A DNA stretch of 38,533 nucleotides from Fidelibacterota bacterium (lineage in GTDB: Bacteria; Fidelibacterota; Marinisomatia; SCGC-AAA003-L08; GCA-2689995). Position 1 is the stretch's first letter; each line of letters begins with the position of its first letter. Where the stretch lies: the NCBI GenBank assembly GCA_002689995.1, contig NZIV01000017.1:1-38533 (forward strand), read 5' to 3'. The position numbers were made by a program, and so were the translations under genes. The notes beneath the pieces were generated by a model, which worked only from the letters and a program-made list of their open reading frames with translations, ran no database searches and was not told where the DNA came from. Of the stretch, positions 8,563 through 17,840 are shown piece after piece.

Positions 8563-9959
8563 TAAAATTTCTCCAAAGTAACAATATTCTCAATATGGGG
8601 TGTATGCGGAAACATATCAACAGGCTGAACAAACTTTATTTTATATGAATCTTCCGTTAAAAACTTAATATCCCTTACTTGTGTAGAAGGATTACAAGAA
8701 ATATAAACAATCCGTTGAGGCGATTGTTCAAAAATTTGTCTTATTGTTTTTATATGCATTCCTGATCTTGGAGGATCAATTACAATTACATCTGGTTTTG
8801 GCAAATTTTCTAAATCATCATTTTTTTTAAAAATATCCATTAAATCTCCACCGTAAAAGCTACAATTATTAATATTATTTAATTTTGCATTTCGCTTAGC
8901 ATCATTTACTGCAGATTCTACTAATTCAAACCCAATGACTTGCTTTGCATTTTCAGCAATAAAAATAGAAATAGAACCAGTTCCACAAAATAAATCATAT
9001 ACTATTTCATTACCAGTTAATTTACATTCATTACGAATTAGTTTATATAATTGTTCCGCCTGAATTGTATTGGTTTGAAAAAAAGAATTTGCTGATATTT
9101 CAAAAATATATTTTCCTAACCTTTCATTTATAACAGACTTTCCGTGCAATAAATACTCAGATTGGCCTTGAGTTGTTCCTGCATGCCTTGAAGTAATATT
9201 ATTCACGATTGATTTAATGTTTGGAAAAAATTCGGTTAAATTTTGAATAATTGGTGTTAGTTTATTTTTATTATACTCTGAAGTTATAAAATTAATCATT
9301 ATCTCATTCGTATAATAGCTTTTACGTATAACTAAATTCCTTAAAAATCCGACATGTTTTCTAACATCCCAAGTTGTTAATCCTAATTCTATAGATAATG
9401 CTTTTACTCTATTAAGAATATCATTACACTCTTCATCTTGAATATGACATTGAGAAATGTCTAGGATTTTATCAAAACGTTTGGGAATATGTAAACCTAA
9501 AGCTAAAGGTAAATATGGAGAAGATGAATCTTCATACCATATATTTGAAGAATATGTAAACTCCATTTTATTACGATAATTCCAAATATTTTCACAACCA
9601 ATTATTGGATTTATACTTATTAATTGATAACCACCTATTCTTTTAAAGATGTCTTCAACTTGAGTTTGCTTTTGATTTAATTGTTCAGAATAATTTAAAT
9701 TTTGATGAACACAACCACCACAATATTTAAAGTGAGAGCAAACTGGATTTACAAAATCTGATGATTGCTCTATTACTTCTAAAGATAAAGCCTCATAATA
9801 TGTTTTTTTTTTCCGTGTTATAGCAGTGAGTACTGTTTGATTTGGGACAGCACCTCTTACAAATACTACTTGATTATTATGCTTTGCAACACCTAATCCA
9901 CCAAATGCGATAGATTCAATTTTTAATTCTACATTATCACCTTTTCGTAGTTTTTTCAA
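8562..9959 (-). CDS. rlmD: 23S rRNA (uracil-5-)-methyltransferase, RumA/RlmD family
   Basis: 465 residues. The N-terminal TRAM domain (about 1-60) is followed by the [4Fe-4S] cysteines Cys74, Cys80 and Cys83 in CSHFKYCGGC, plus Cys171 in SQCHIQ. The SAM-binding motif is YDLFCGTGSISIF (about 321-333). VIDPPRSGM and the catalytic loop YISCNPSTQ (nucleophile Cys422) complete the family set. The enzyme makes 5-methyluridine in 23S rRNA (U1939 in E. coli); it could be a dual-site RlmCD type, which the sequence alone does not resolve. It sits 3 bp after the phosphohexomutase gene and overlaps the ABC ATPase gene by one base. Confidence 0.94.
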   Translation of the reverse strand: MKKLRKGDNVELKIESIAFGGLGVAKHNNQVVFVRGAVPNQTVLTAITRKKKTYYEALSLEVIEQSSDFVNPVCSHFKYCGGCVHQNLNYSEQLNQKQTQVEDIFKRIGGYQLISINPIIGCENIWNYRNKMEFTYSSNIWYEDSSSPYLPLALGLHIPKRFDKILDISQCHIQDEECNDILNRVKALSIELGLTTWDVRKHVGFLRNLVIRKSYYTNEIMINFITSEYNKNKLTPIIQNLTEFFPNIKSIVNNITSRHAGTTQGQSEYLLHGKSVINERLGKYIFEISANSFFQTNTIQAEQLYKLIRNECKLTGNEIVYDLFCGTGSISIFIAENAKQVIGFELVESAVNDAKRNAKLNNINNCSFYGGDLMDIFKKNDDLENLPKPDVIVIDPPRSGMHIKTIRQIFEQSPQRIVYISCNPSTQVRDIKFLTEDSYKIKFVQPVDMFPHTPHIENIVTLEKF

Positions 9960-9962
9960 ATA

Positions 9963-11318
9963 CTAACCTCTTGAATCTTCAATATTTTTTTTAATTAATT
10001 TAATTTTGGAAGAGATATTATTGAATGATTCAGCTTCAGCATATATTCGAATTATCGGCTCTGTATTTGATTTACGAATATGAATCCATTTATCTTTCCA
10101 AGTCAATTTAATACCATCACGTTTGTCAATTTCTGCATTCATAAAATTATTTTCAATTTGCTCTAATATTAAGTCTGCATCGAGTCCATAAATGCTAACT
10201 TTATCCTTAACTAGCTTATAAGTAGGAAATGTCTTACAAATCTCTGAAACTGAAATATTTTGATTTGCAAATTGATTCAAAACTAAAGCAGTAGCAACTA
10301 CAGAATCTCTACCTAAATGAGATTCTTTTAAAATAACACCTCCATTACCTTCACCTCCAATTTCTGAGTTTAAAGATTTCATTTCCTCTACAACATTAAT
10401 TTCACCAACTTTTGCTCGAATTATTTCTACATTATGTTTTTTACAAGAAAATTCACTTAACTTGGAAGTAGATAAATTTACAACAACAGGTCTTTTATTT
10501 TTAGTAGTCTGAAGGAATCCATCAATTGCAATCGCAAGGGTATATTCTTCTCCTAATGGTTTTCCATTTTCATTTACAATTGCAAGTCTATCAGCATCTG
10601 GATCAGTTGCTAATCCGAAGTCAGCTTTTTCTAAAATGACTCTTTGAGATAACTGAGAAAGATTTTCAGGTATTGGCTCAGCTCCTCTTACAAATTCACC
10701 ATTACTACTACAGTTAATCTTAACTACAACACAATTCAATTCTTTTAATAGCTTTGGAATTATTTCTGATCCTGCACAATTTACAGCGTCAACTACGACT
10801 TTAAATCTTTTAGATTTTATTAATTCTACATCTATACAACTTATATTTAAAGTATGTTCTAAATGTTCTTCCCACAAATTTTTATTATTTGAAAATTCAC
10901 CTATAGATTTACTATCAATAGAAACTTTTTCATCTGCTTTATCCATAATTAATTGTGTTTTCTTTGGATTGACAAAACAGCCTCCTTCATCCAAAAACTT
11001 TAATCCATTCCATTCTGTTGGATTATGACTTGCAGTTAAAAGTAATCCACCTGAGTATTTTTTTTCTTGTACTAAAAATTGAGCTGTAGGTGTTGGGATA
11101 ATACCACAATCAACAACATTAAACCCAGCTCTTCTTATTGCCTCAGAACAAGTTTCAATATAATTAATACCATGAGGACGTCCATCTCTCGCAATGAGAA
11201 TTGTTCCCTTCTTTTGCATAGAAAGAAAAGCATTAATATGAGTGATTAAAATATTATTATTAAATGATGTTCCGGCAATACCTCTCAATCCGGATATACT
11301 GCGAATTAATGGATCCAT
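9963..11318 (-). CDS. Phosphohexomutase (phosphoglucosamine mutase/phosphomannomutase family)
   Basis: 451 residues. All four signature loops are visible: the phosphoserine loop TASHNP (Ser97), the magnesium loop DPDADR (Asp239, Asp241, Asp243), the sugar-binding GEGNGG (322-327) and the phosphate-binding RKSNTEP (415-421). The enzyme interconverts hexose-6-phosphate and hexose-1-phosphate for cell-wall or polysaccharide synthesis. The N-terminal ISGLRGIAG and the GEGNGG loop are closer to the GlmM/ManB group than to Pgm, but glucosamine versus mannose substrate cannot be separated by eye. It starts downstream of the rpsU terminator and heads the transcript running into rlmD and the ABC genes. 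Confidence 0.9.
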   Translation of the reverse strand: MDPLIRSISGLRGIAGTSFNNNILITHINAFLSMQKKGTILIARDGRPHGINYIETCSEAIRRAGFNVVDCGIIPTPTAQFLVQEKKYSGGLLLTASHNPTEWNGLKFLDEGGCFVNPKKTQLIMDKADEKVSIDSKSIGEFSNNKNLWEEHLEHTLNISCIDVELIKSKRFKVVVDAVNCAGSEIIPKLLKELNCVVVKINCSSNGEFVRGAEPIPENLSQLSQRVILEKADFGLATDPDADRLAIVNENGKPLGEEYTLAIAIDGFLQTTKNKRPVVVNLSTSKLSEFSCKKHNVEIIRAKVGEINVVEEMKSLNSEIGGEGNGGVILKESHLGRDSVVATALVLNQFANQNISVSEICKTFPTYKLVKDKVSIYGLDADLILEQIENNFMNAEIDKRDGIKLTWKDKWIHIRKSNTEPIIRIYAEAESFNNISSKIKLIKKNIEDSRG

Positions 11319-11329
11319 GAATTCCTAAT

Positions 11330-11362
11330 AAAAAAAAATCCAGGCAATACCTGGATTTTTTT
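11330..11362 (-). terminator. Rho-independent terminator after rpsU
   Basis: AATCCAGG (11337-11344) pairs with CCTGGATT (11350-11357) around a CAATA loop. An A-run precedes and a T-run follows, so it could work in both directions. It ends the rpoD-rpsU transcript 19 bp after the rpsU stop and separates it from the phosphohexomutase gene. Confidence 0.85.
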
Positions 11363-11380
11363 TAAAATTTAAAAATATAC

Positions 11381-11602
11381 TTAACGTCGATTCTGAAGAA
11401 CAATACCCTTTGCTAATAATTTAGCTTCTCTTCTTATTCTTTTTGCTGTTGCTCGTTCAGCCATTCGTTTTAAAACACTAGGTTTTACAAAGTTCTTTCT
11501 TTTCTTAACTTCTCTTAGAATTCCAGCTTTTTCCCACTTTTTCTTAAAGCGTCTAAGTGCTTTTTCAAATGGCTCATTATTTTTTACGGTAACTTCAACC
11601 AA
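11381..11602 (-). CDS. rpsU: 30S ribosomal protein S21
   Basis: 73 residues, highly basic, with the S21 pattern VTVKNNEPFEKALRRFKKKW near the start and a KKRKNFVKPSVLKRMA middle. S21 binds the platform of the 30S subunit near the 3' end of 16S rRNA and helps initiation. It follows the sigma factor gene by 15 bp and is closed by a strong terminator. In E. coli rpsU precedes dnaG and rpoD; here the order is rpoD then rpsU, and dnaG is absent. Confidence 0.95.
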   Translation of the reverse strand: MVEVTVKNNEPFEKALRRFKKKWEKAGILREVKKRKNFVKPSVLKRMAERATAKRIRREAKLLAKGIVLQNRR

Positions 11603-11617
11603 TATAGTTTACTCCCT

Positions 11618-12553
11618 TTATCCTAAATATGATCTTAATTTTTTACTTCTGCTGCGATGACGAAGTCGTCTGATCGCTTTTTCTTTAATTTGCCTTACCC
11701 TCTCTCGAGTCAAGTTAAATTCTTCACCTATTTCATTCAATGTTAATGCATAATCTCGGCCAATACCAAAATACATTTTTATAACATCTCTTTCTCTTCC
11801 TTTTAAAGTTTCTAATGAATTTTCAACCTCTTCTTGAAGCGATTCCATCATTAAATTCTTATCAGGCTCTGCCTGCTTATTATCTGGAATAACATCTAAT
11901 AAACAATTTTTATCTTCATCTGAAAATGGCAAATCTAGAGAATGATGTCTTCGAGAAATTCTTACTGCATCAGTAACCTCATGAGGCTGCATATCGAGTT
12001 GTTTTGCAAGCTCGTCTTCTCTTGGAGGTCTTTCAAATTCCTGTTCTAATCTTTCAGATACTTTATTTATTTTACTGATAGTTCCAACACGATTCAGTGG
12101 TAGCCTAACAATTCTTGAATGTTCAGCAAGTGCTTGTAAGATGGACTGTCTAATCCACCATACTGCATATGAGATAAACTTAAAGCCACGTGTTTCATCA
12201 AATCTTTCAGCAGCTTTGATAAGACCTAAATTACCCTCATTAATTAAATCTGTTAATGGAAGTCCTTGTCCTTGGTAATCTTTAGCTACACTAACAACAA
12301 ATCGAAGATTAGCTTCTGTTAATTCAGTTAAAGCTCTTCTACTACCTTTTTTTACAGCAATAGCTAATTCAACTTCTCTATTTGGATCTAAAGGATTAAA
12401 ATTTCCAATTTCCTGTAAATACTTACTTAATGAACGATTTGCATCGTTACCAATTTTTTGAATTTTTGCCTGTTTCTTCTTCTTTTTAGCTTTTTTTGTT
12501 TTAGCTTTGGTTACTTTTTTGTCACTGACTTCTTCTTTTTTCTTGATAGCCAT
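11618..12553 (-). CDS. rpoD: Primary-type RNA polymerase sigma-70 factor
   Basis: 311 residues. A Lys-rich N-terminus (1-33) precedes region 1.2 (about 38-72, [16 protein letters not shown]). Region 2 (73-143) carries the core-binding and -10 recognition residues, including [10 protein letters not shown] and [13 protein letters not shown]. Region 3 spans about 150-228. Region 4 (about 240-300) has the helix-turn-helix [20 protein letters not shown]. There is no long region 1.1, as in the compact primary sigma factors of Bacteroidota. It may be the housekeeping factor; an RpoS-like role cannot be excluded. It lies in the metG-tatD-rsmA-rpoD-rpsU run, 31 bp after rsmA. Confidence 0.93.
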   Translation of the reverse strand: MAIKKKEEVSDKKVTKAKTKKAKKKKKQAKIQKIGNDANRSLSKYLQEIGNFNPLDPNREVELAIAVKKGSRRALTELTEANLRFVVSVAKDYQGQGLPLTDLINEGNLGLIKAAERFDETRGFKFISYAVWWIRQSILQALAEHSRIVRLPLNRVGTISKINKVSERLEQEFERPPREDELAKQLDMQPHEVTDAVRISRRHHSLDLPFSDEDKNCLLDVIPDNKQAEPDKNLMMESLQEEVENSLETLKGRERDVIKMYFGIGRDYALTLNEIGEEFNLTRERVRQIKEKAIRRLRHRSRSKKLRSYLG

Positions 12554-12584
12554 AAATCCTTAGATGTATATAAAATTTCTTAAA

Positions 12585-13367
12585 TTAAAAAGCGTTTAAA
12601 TTACAATCAATTCTTAACATGTCACAAGAATTAACTATTTCTATGTAATCGTGAATTGAACATTCTTCTGGTCGTTTTTTACCATATTTATCCATCATAT
12701 TTTCTTTTAAATATGGCTTAATTGTATTTTTTAATATTTTTCTTCTTGATGAAAATGCAATCCTAACAATTTCCTTAAAATTTTTAATAAATTGATTTGA
12801 ATATTTTTTTATATCATTTTGAGTTATAGAAATAATTGCTGAATCTACCTTTGGTTTTGGCTGAAAAACATTTGGTGAAACTATAAATTCTATTTTTATA
12901 TTTCCAAAAAAACCAGCTGTTACTGTTAAACGTCCATAGCTTTTTTTACCAGGCTTAGAAGTAAGTCTTTCAGCAACTTCTTTTTGTATCATAAATACAC
13001 ATTTTTTCCAACGGCCCATTTCCAAAATTTTAAACATGATTGGAGTAGTAATGTAATATGGTAAATTCCCAATAAATTTTATATTTTTCGACATTGAGTT
13101 TAGATTTATTTTTAAAAAATCTTGATTTACTACTTTTACATTAGGAAATGATAAATTTCGAATCTCATCTGCCAATAATGGATCTAACTCTATAACGGTT
13201 AATTTCTTACAACTTGGTGCAATTAATTTAGTCAAAGCTCCATATCCAGGACCAATTTCTAAAACTTCATCGTTTTTTCTTAATTCAAGAGATTCAACAA
13301 TTTTACACTGAATATTTTGGTCAATTAGAAAATTCTGTCCCCACTTTTTACGTACTGGAAATTTCAT
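12585..13367 (-). CDS. rsmA: 16S rRNA (adenine1518-N6/adenine1519-N6) dimethyltransferase
   Basis: 260 residues. The family start KKWGQNFLID, the SAM motif VLEIGPGYGALT, the acidic VIELD, the active-site NLPYYITTPI and MIQKEVAERL are all present. A basic FSSRRKILKN segment lies in the C-terminal domain. The enzyme (KsgA) dimethylates two adjacent adenosines in helix 45 of 16S rRNA late in 30S assembly. Its ATG overlaps the tatD stop by one base, which implies translational coupling. Confidence 0.96.
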   Translation of the reverse strand: MKFPVRKKWGQNFLIDQNIQCKIVESLELRKNDEVLEIGPGYGALTKLIAPSCKKLTVIELDPLLADEIRNLSFPNVKVVNQDFLKINLNSMSKNIKFIGNLPYYITTPIMFKILEMGRWKKCVFMIQKEVAERLTSKPGKKSYGRLTVTAGFFGNIKIEFIVSPNVFQPKPKVDSAIISITQNDIKKYSNQFIKNFKEIVRIAFSSRRKILKNTIKPYLKENMMDKYGKKRPEECSIHDYIEIVNSCDMLRIDCNLNAF

Positions 13368-14134
13368 TAAATAGATGGTAAATTGAAAAATGATTTTGTA
13401 TTGGACTGCATCATGTTTGAAAATTCTTCAATTTCTATTTTTTTTAATTTTGCAATAAACTCTGCTATGTGGACAACATTTTTAGGTTCATTCCTTTTTC
13501 CACGAAATGGTTTTGGTGCAAGATAAGGTGAATCCGTCTCAATCATAATTTTGTTTAAATCAATTCTCTCTATAACTTCATGAAGACTTTTTACAAATGT
13601 TACCATTCCTGTAAACGAAATATGTAATCCTAAATCTAATATTTTTTTTGCAAATGAATAATTACTTGCAAAACAATGAATAACACCATAGAAATTTTGA
13701 GAATCTATTAAAATTTGGTATAAATCTACATCTGATTCTCTATTATGAATAACTGCAGGTAAACCTAAATCCTTTGCCAATTCAAGTTGATCTCTAAAAA
13801 CTATTTTCTGAACTTTTTTATCTGCATAATCATAGAAATAATCCAATCCCATTTCACCAATTGCTACAACTTTTTCATGCTTAGAAAATTCTTCTAAAAC
13901 TTGGATATATTTATTATTTGTCTTTTCAGTGTCATGAGGATGGATACCACATGTTGCAAATATTTGAGAATAATTTTCCGATATTTTTATAGCTTTTTCT
14001 GAAGTTTTTAAATCTGTTCCAACACATATTAATTGCGAAACTCCGGAATCAAGTGCTCTTAAAATAACTTCATCTAAATCTTCATCAAATTGATTATCAT
14101 TTATATGACAATGGCTATCAATATATTTCATCAT
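13367..14134 (-). CDS. tatD: TatD family metal-dependent DNase
   Basis: 255 residues with the TatD set: DSHCHIND at the start (two metal His), IGEMGLDYFYD (metal Glu), AVIHNRES, HCFASN and the late ETDSPYLAPKPFRGKRNEP. It belongs to the amidohydrolase-like TIM barrels with 3'-5' exonuclease activity. The start overlaps metG by 4 bp (ATGA) and the stop overlaps rsmA by one. The metG-tatD-rsmA order is also known from Firmicutes, so it is an old and common arrangement. Confidence 0.95.
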   Translation of the reverse strand: MMKYIDSHCHINDNQFDEDLDEVILRALDSGVSQLICVGTDLKTSEKAIKISENYSQIFATCGIHPHDTEKTNNKYIQVLEEFSKHEKVVAIGEMGLDYFYDYADKKVQKIVFRDQLELAKDLGLPAVIHNRESDVDLYQILIDSQNFYGVIHCFASNYSFAKKILDLGLHISFTGMVTFVKSLHEVIERIDLNKIMIETDSPYLAPKPFRGKRNEPKNVVHIAEFIAKLKKIEIEEFSNMMQSNTKSFFNLPSI

Positions 14135-15639
14135 TTATCTATTCTTGGAAATGGTGATTTTCCAACACCCAACTTAGTATTTTCAGAAATTAGTTCAACA
14201 TCAAAAATATTTTCTGGATATTCTTGTCCCAACATTTCTAAGATTAAGTTTACTTTTGTCGGCATAACAGGGTGTAACAATAAAGCATTTTTATACAAAA
14301 CATTAATAGCAACATATAAACATGTGGCTGAAGGACTCTTCGGTACTTTACTTTCTTTTACCTGTTTCCATGGCTCTCTTAATTCTAGATATTTATTTAA
14401 ATTACGAAATACACTCATAATCATTTCAATTGCATCATGAATCTTTAAATCCTTAATTGCTTTACTTACAGCTTTAGAACAATTAACTGAAAAATTTAAA
14501 ATATTTTTCTCTTCATTTTCAAATCTTCCAGGCTCAGGAACTAACCCATTAAAATGTTTACGAATTAAAATAGTAACTCTATTTACAAGATTTCCAAAAT
14601 CATTAGCTAAATCTGCATTATATCTACTCATAAAAGCATCAAAGCTATAGGTTGCATCTTGACCTAAAACCATATCTCTCATTAAGAAATATCTTAATGA
14701 ATCTACACCATATTGATCTGCTAAATCAAGTGGTCGAATTACATTACCTAATGATTTTGACATTTTCTCATCATCGGTAAGCCACCAACCATGGGCAAAA
14801 ATTGACTTTGGAAGTTCAACTTCCAATGCCATCAAAATTGTTATCCAATAAACTGAATGTGTTGTTAATATGTCTTTACCGATTAAATGGTAACTCGCTG
14901 GCCACCAATTTTTGAATTTTTCATCATCTACCCCATATCCAATCGCAGTTATATAATTTAATAAAGCATCAAACCAAACGTAAGTTACATATTCAGTATC
15001 AAATGGGATATCAATACCCCATGAAAGTCTAGATTTTGGACGACTAATACATAAATCATTTAAGGGCTGTTTTAAAAATCCAAGGACTTCGTTTGCCCTT
15101 TTTTTCGGTAAAATAAAGTTAGAGTTATTTTTTATATGATGAATTAATTTTTGCTGATAATTTGACATTTTAAAGAAGTAATTTTTTTCTTTTATTTTTT
15201 TTACTTCTCTAAAATTACCTTCCTCTGCTTCCTTTTCTGTTATGAATCTTTCCTCAGAAACCGAGTACAATCCTTCATATTCAGCCATATAAATATCACC
15301 TTTATCAAAAAGTAAATTAAGTACATCCTTAACTCTATTAGTATGTCGAATCTCAGTTGTTCGAATAAAATCGTCATAGGAAATATTTAATTTTTCCCAG
15401 ATTTTCTGAAAACGTTGAACAAATTCATCAACATGTTCTTTTGGAGATACAGATCTATTTTCTGCTGCTTGCTGAACTTTTTGTCCATGTTCATCTGTTC
15501 CAGTTAAAAAATATACGTTATTATCTAAAGACTTATTATATCGTGCAATTACATCTGCTAGAATTGTAGTATAAGCATGGCCAATATGAGGTTCATCATT
15601 TACGTAATATAAAGGGGTTGTTAAATAGAAATTTGCCAT
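14131..15639 (-). CDS. metG: Methionyl-tRNA synthetase
   Basis: 502 residues. The class I signature HIGH is at 18-21 and KMSKS at 292-296. GTDEHGQK, VYVWFDALLNYI-type and HAYTTILADV segments fix the family. The connective peptide reads YEGLYSVSEERF and has no Cys pairs, so this is a zinc-free form. The protein ends after the helical anticodon-binding domain and has no C-terminal EMAP/Trbp111-like extension. It charges tRNA-Met and is the first gene of the metG-tatD-rsmA-rpoD-rpsU run. No Shine-Dalgarno is visible upstream of its ATG. Confidence 0.96.
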   Translation of the reverse strand: MANFYLTTPLYYVNDEPHIGHAYTTILADVIARYNKSLDNNVYFLTGTDEHGQKVQQAAENRSVSPKEHVDEFVQRFQKIWEKLNISYDDFIRTTEIRHTNRVKDVLNLLFDKGDIYMAEYEGLYSVSEERFITEKEAEEGNFREVKKIKEKNYFFKMSNYQQKLIHHIKNNSNFILPKKRANEVLGFLKQPLNDLCISRPKSRLSWGIDIPFDTEYVTYVWFDALLNYITAIGYGVDDEKFKNWWPASYHLIGKDILTTHSVYWITILMALEVELPKSIFAHGWWLTDDEKMSKSLGNVIRPLDLADQYGVDSLRYFLMRDMVLGQDATYSFDAFMSRYNADLANDFGNLVNRVTILIRKHFNGLVPEPGRFENEEKNILNFSVNCSKAVSKAIKDLKIHDAIEMIMSVFRNLNKYLELREPWKQVKESKVPKSPSATCLYVAINVLYKNALLLHPVMPTKVNLILEMLGQEYPENIFDVELISENTKLGVGKSPFPRIDK

Positions 15640-15907
15640 TAATAAATTCGATTATTTTTGATTATGCTAACTAATAAATTTACTCTATACTTCATAACGA
15701 TAACAATTTTTTAGTTTTGACCTTTTATAGTTAGATAATTAAATAAAAATAATCCAAATAAATACTGCTAATCATAAAACTTATATTATAATTAAAATAA
15801 AATATATAATAAGGTGATGATTTTCATAAACATAGATTTAAAATATTTCAAATAATCTCTGGCTAAAAACAATTGATATTATTTAATATTTAGTTTATGG
15901 GAGTTAT
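15640..15907. promoter_or_regulatory. Divergent promoter region between metG and the MBL hydrolase gene
   Basis: 268 bp, very AT-rich, no gene. On the plus strand TTGACC (15717-15722) and TAAATA (15740-15745) are 17 bp apart and form a plausible sigma70 promoter for the MBL-Rieske-EamA genes, with a leader of about 155 nt. GGGAG lies just before the MBL ATG. For metG no convincing -35/-10 pair was found. Confidence 0.35.
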
Positions 15908-16759
15908 ATGAATAATGAAGTAATTATTGAATTCTGGGGTGTCCGTGGCTCAGTACCTAGTCCGGGACCAAATACAATTAAATATGGAGGTAACACATCT
16001 TGCGTTTCAATAACGCATAAAAATAAAGTTTTAATTTTAGATGCAGGTACAGGAATTAGAGATTTAGGAACTGAACTAATAAAATCACCTGAAAAAGATA
16101 TTTTTATCTTATTATCACACTCACATTGGGACCATATTCAAGGATTTCCATTTTTTAAACCTATTTATCAACCAGGTCGATCAGTATATATGTTTCCTAC
16201 CTTATTAAAAAAAAATGTTATATTATCTTCATTAGTTGAACAAATGGATGGTGTACATTTTCCATTAACACCAGATCAAGTCCCATCAAACTTTGACTTT
16301 ATAACAAATAATCCCCTTGATTTTTTAGCTAAACATGGTTTTAATATTATTCCTGTTCATTTAAATCATCCAGGAGGTGCGATGGGATTTAATGTTAGAG
16401 TTCAAAATAAATTAATTTGTTATTTTACAGATAATGAAATTAATCCACCATATCCTAAAAATATTGAATATCATAAATTAATAGAAGAATGTCAAAATGC
16501 AGACATACTGATTCATGATGCTCAATATATAGAAGAGGATATGCAAATTAAACATGGTTGGGGCCACTCAATTATTCGAGAGGTCTCAAAATTAGGTCAT
16601 GATGCTGGAGTAAAAAATATTATCTATTTTCATCATGAACCTGAAAGAACTGATGATGAAATAGATGAATTTGCAAAAATTGAAAGTGATTGGCTCAAAA
16701 ATAAAAATAGTCAAACTAATCCTATTTTTTCTTATGAAGGCCTGAAGATCACACTATAA
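15908..16759 (+). CDS. MBL-fold metallo-hydrolase (phosphodiesterase-like)
   Basis: 283 residues. The N-terminus EFWGVRGSVPSPGP with KYGGNTSCV is typical of MBL-fold enzymes related to RNase Z and cyclic-phosphate phosphodiesterases. The metal motif HxHxDH is HSHWDH (His71, His73, Asp75, His76). Further ligands are likely in LNHPGGAMGF, CYFTDNE and the late HHEPERTDDE. A phosphodiester substrate is inferred from the family; the exact one is unknown. It starts from a GGGAG ribosome site and is followed 7 bp later by the Rieske gene, so the two are likely co-expressed. Confidence 0.88.
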   Translation: MNNEVIIEFWGVRGSVPSPGPNTIKYGGNTSCVSITHKNKVLILDAGTGIRDLGTELIKSPEKDIFILLSHSHWDHIQGFPFFKPIYQPGRSVYMFPTLLKKNVILSSLVEQMDGVHFPLTPDQVPSNFDFITNNPLDFLAKHGFNIIPVHLNHPGGAMGFNVRVQNKLICYFTDNEINPPYPKNIEYHKLIEECQNADILIHDAQYIEEDMQIKHGWGHSIIREVSKLGHDAGVKNIIYFHHEPERTDDEIDEFAKIESDWLKNKNSQTNPIFSYEGLKITL

Positions 16760-16766
16760 AATAAAT

Positions 16767-17840
16767 ATGAAATTACATAAAAATCCAGAAAGAAACTATT
16801 TTATTGATAAAAAATTTTACCTTAGTGATGAAATTTTTAAAAATTCTGTTGGAAAGATTTTTAGAAAAAATCCTTTATATATCGGCCATAAATCAGCTTT
16901 TAATCCCAACATTGGTCTTTATCCAATATCAGTTTATCCTGAATTATTAAATGAAGAAATAATATTAAAATTCCAAGATAATCAATTAAATGAAATTTTA
17001 TCAAATGTTTGTACGCATAGAGCTCATTTACTATTAGATTCTCCTTGTAGAAAAAAAACTTTTCAATGCCCATACCACGGTAGAAAATTCGATAATAATG
17101 GAAAAGTAAAAAGTGCTCCAGGATTTGATAATCAATTAAATGAAATAAAAAAGAATGAAAATCTTAGTAAATACTCATTTATTGAATTTTTAAATTTTTA
17201 TTTTTTAACAAATACCGAAAATTCAATCTATAAAATAATTCAAAACTATTCGAATTTATTTAATTGGTTCCCATATAAAGATTTAAAACCGGAGAAATCT
17301 AATAAAAATAATTTTGAAATTAATGCACATTGGGCTTTATATGTAGAAAATTATTTGGAAGGATTACATATTCCTTTTATCCATAAAGGTTTAACTAAAG
17401 AAATAAATATGAATAATTATAAAGTTGAACTTCTTCCAAAAGCAACCTTACAAACTGCCATAGGAAAATCATCAGAGAATACGTTTTCAATTTTTGATAA
17501 TTGTCCTGAAAAGTTTAAAAAAATTGCTGCATTTTATTTTTGGATTTATCCAAATATTATGATAAATATATATTCATGGGGTATTTCTGTAAATATAATT
17601 GAACCAGTTTCTAAAGAAAAAACATTAATACGTTATGAAACTTTTTTATTAGATTCTAAGAAACAAAAAAAAGGTGCAGGTGGAAATCTACATAAGGTTG
17701 AATTAGAAGATCAAGATGCAGTATTAAAAGTACAAAAAGGGTTAAAATCTAGTAAATATTTTCCTGGAAAAATTTCCTCCATTCATGAATTAGGTGTAAA
17801 TCATTTTCATAAGTTATTAACCAAGGATTTATATCGTTAA
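16767..17840 (+). CDS. Rieske non-heme iron oxygenase (ring-hydroxylating alpha-subunit type)
   Basis: 357 residues. The Rieske [2Fe-2S] ligands are Cys82 and His84 in VCTHRAH and Cys101 and His104 in CPYHG. The mononuclear iron site is in VENYLEGLHIPFIH (His201, His206), with Asp315 in ELEDQDAVLKVQKGL as the third ligand. The family hydroxylates or demethylates aromatic, quaternary-amine or other organic substrates using a separate reductase. No beta subunit, ferredoxin or reductase gene is adjacent, so the electron donor must be elsewhere. The next gene starts directly after its stop. Substrate unknown. Confidence 0.92.
   Translation: MKLHKNPERNYFIDKKFYLSDEIFKNSVGKIFRKNPLYIGHKSAFNPNIGLYPISVYPELLNEEIILKFQDNQLNEILSNVCTHRAHLLLDSPCRKKTFQCPYHGRKFDNNGKVKSAPGFDNQLNEIKKNENLSKYSFIEFLNFYFLTNTENSIYKIIQNYSNLFNWFPYKDLKPEKSNKNNFEINAHWALYVENYLEGLHIPFIHKGLTKEINMNNYKVELLPKATLQTAIGKSSENTFSIFDNCPEKFKKIAAFYFWIYPNIMINIYSWGISVNIIEPVSKEKTLIRYETFLLDSKKQKKGAGGNLHKVELEDQDAVLKVQKGLKSSKYFPGKISSIHELGVNHFHKLLTKDLYR

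Noticed and set aside
14090-14440. 116-codon plus-strand frame opposite metG/tatD
   Set aside because: Both opposite-strand genes are certain; this is a shadow frame.
15640-15907. Possible tRNA or small RNA gene in the metG/MBL spacer
   Set aside because: No cloverleaf, no GC-rich stem and no terminator were found; the spacer is about 80% A+T.
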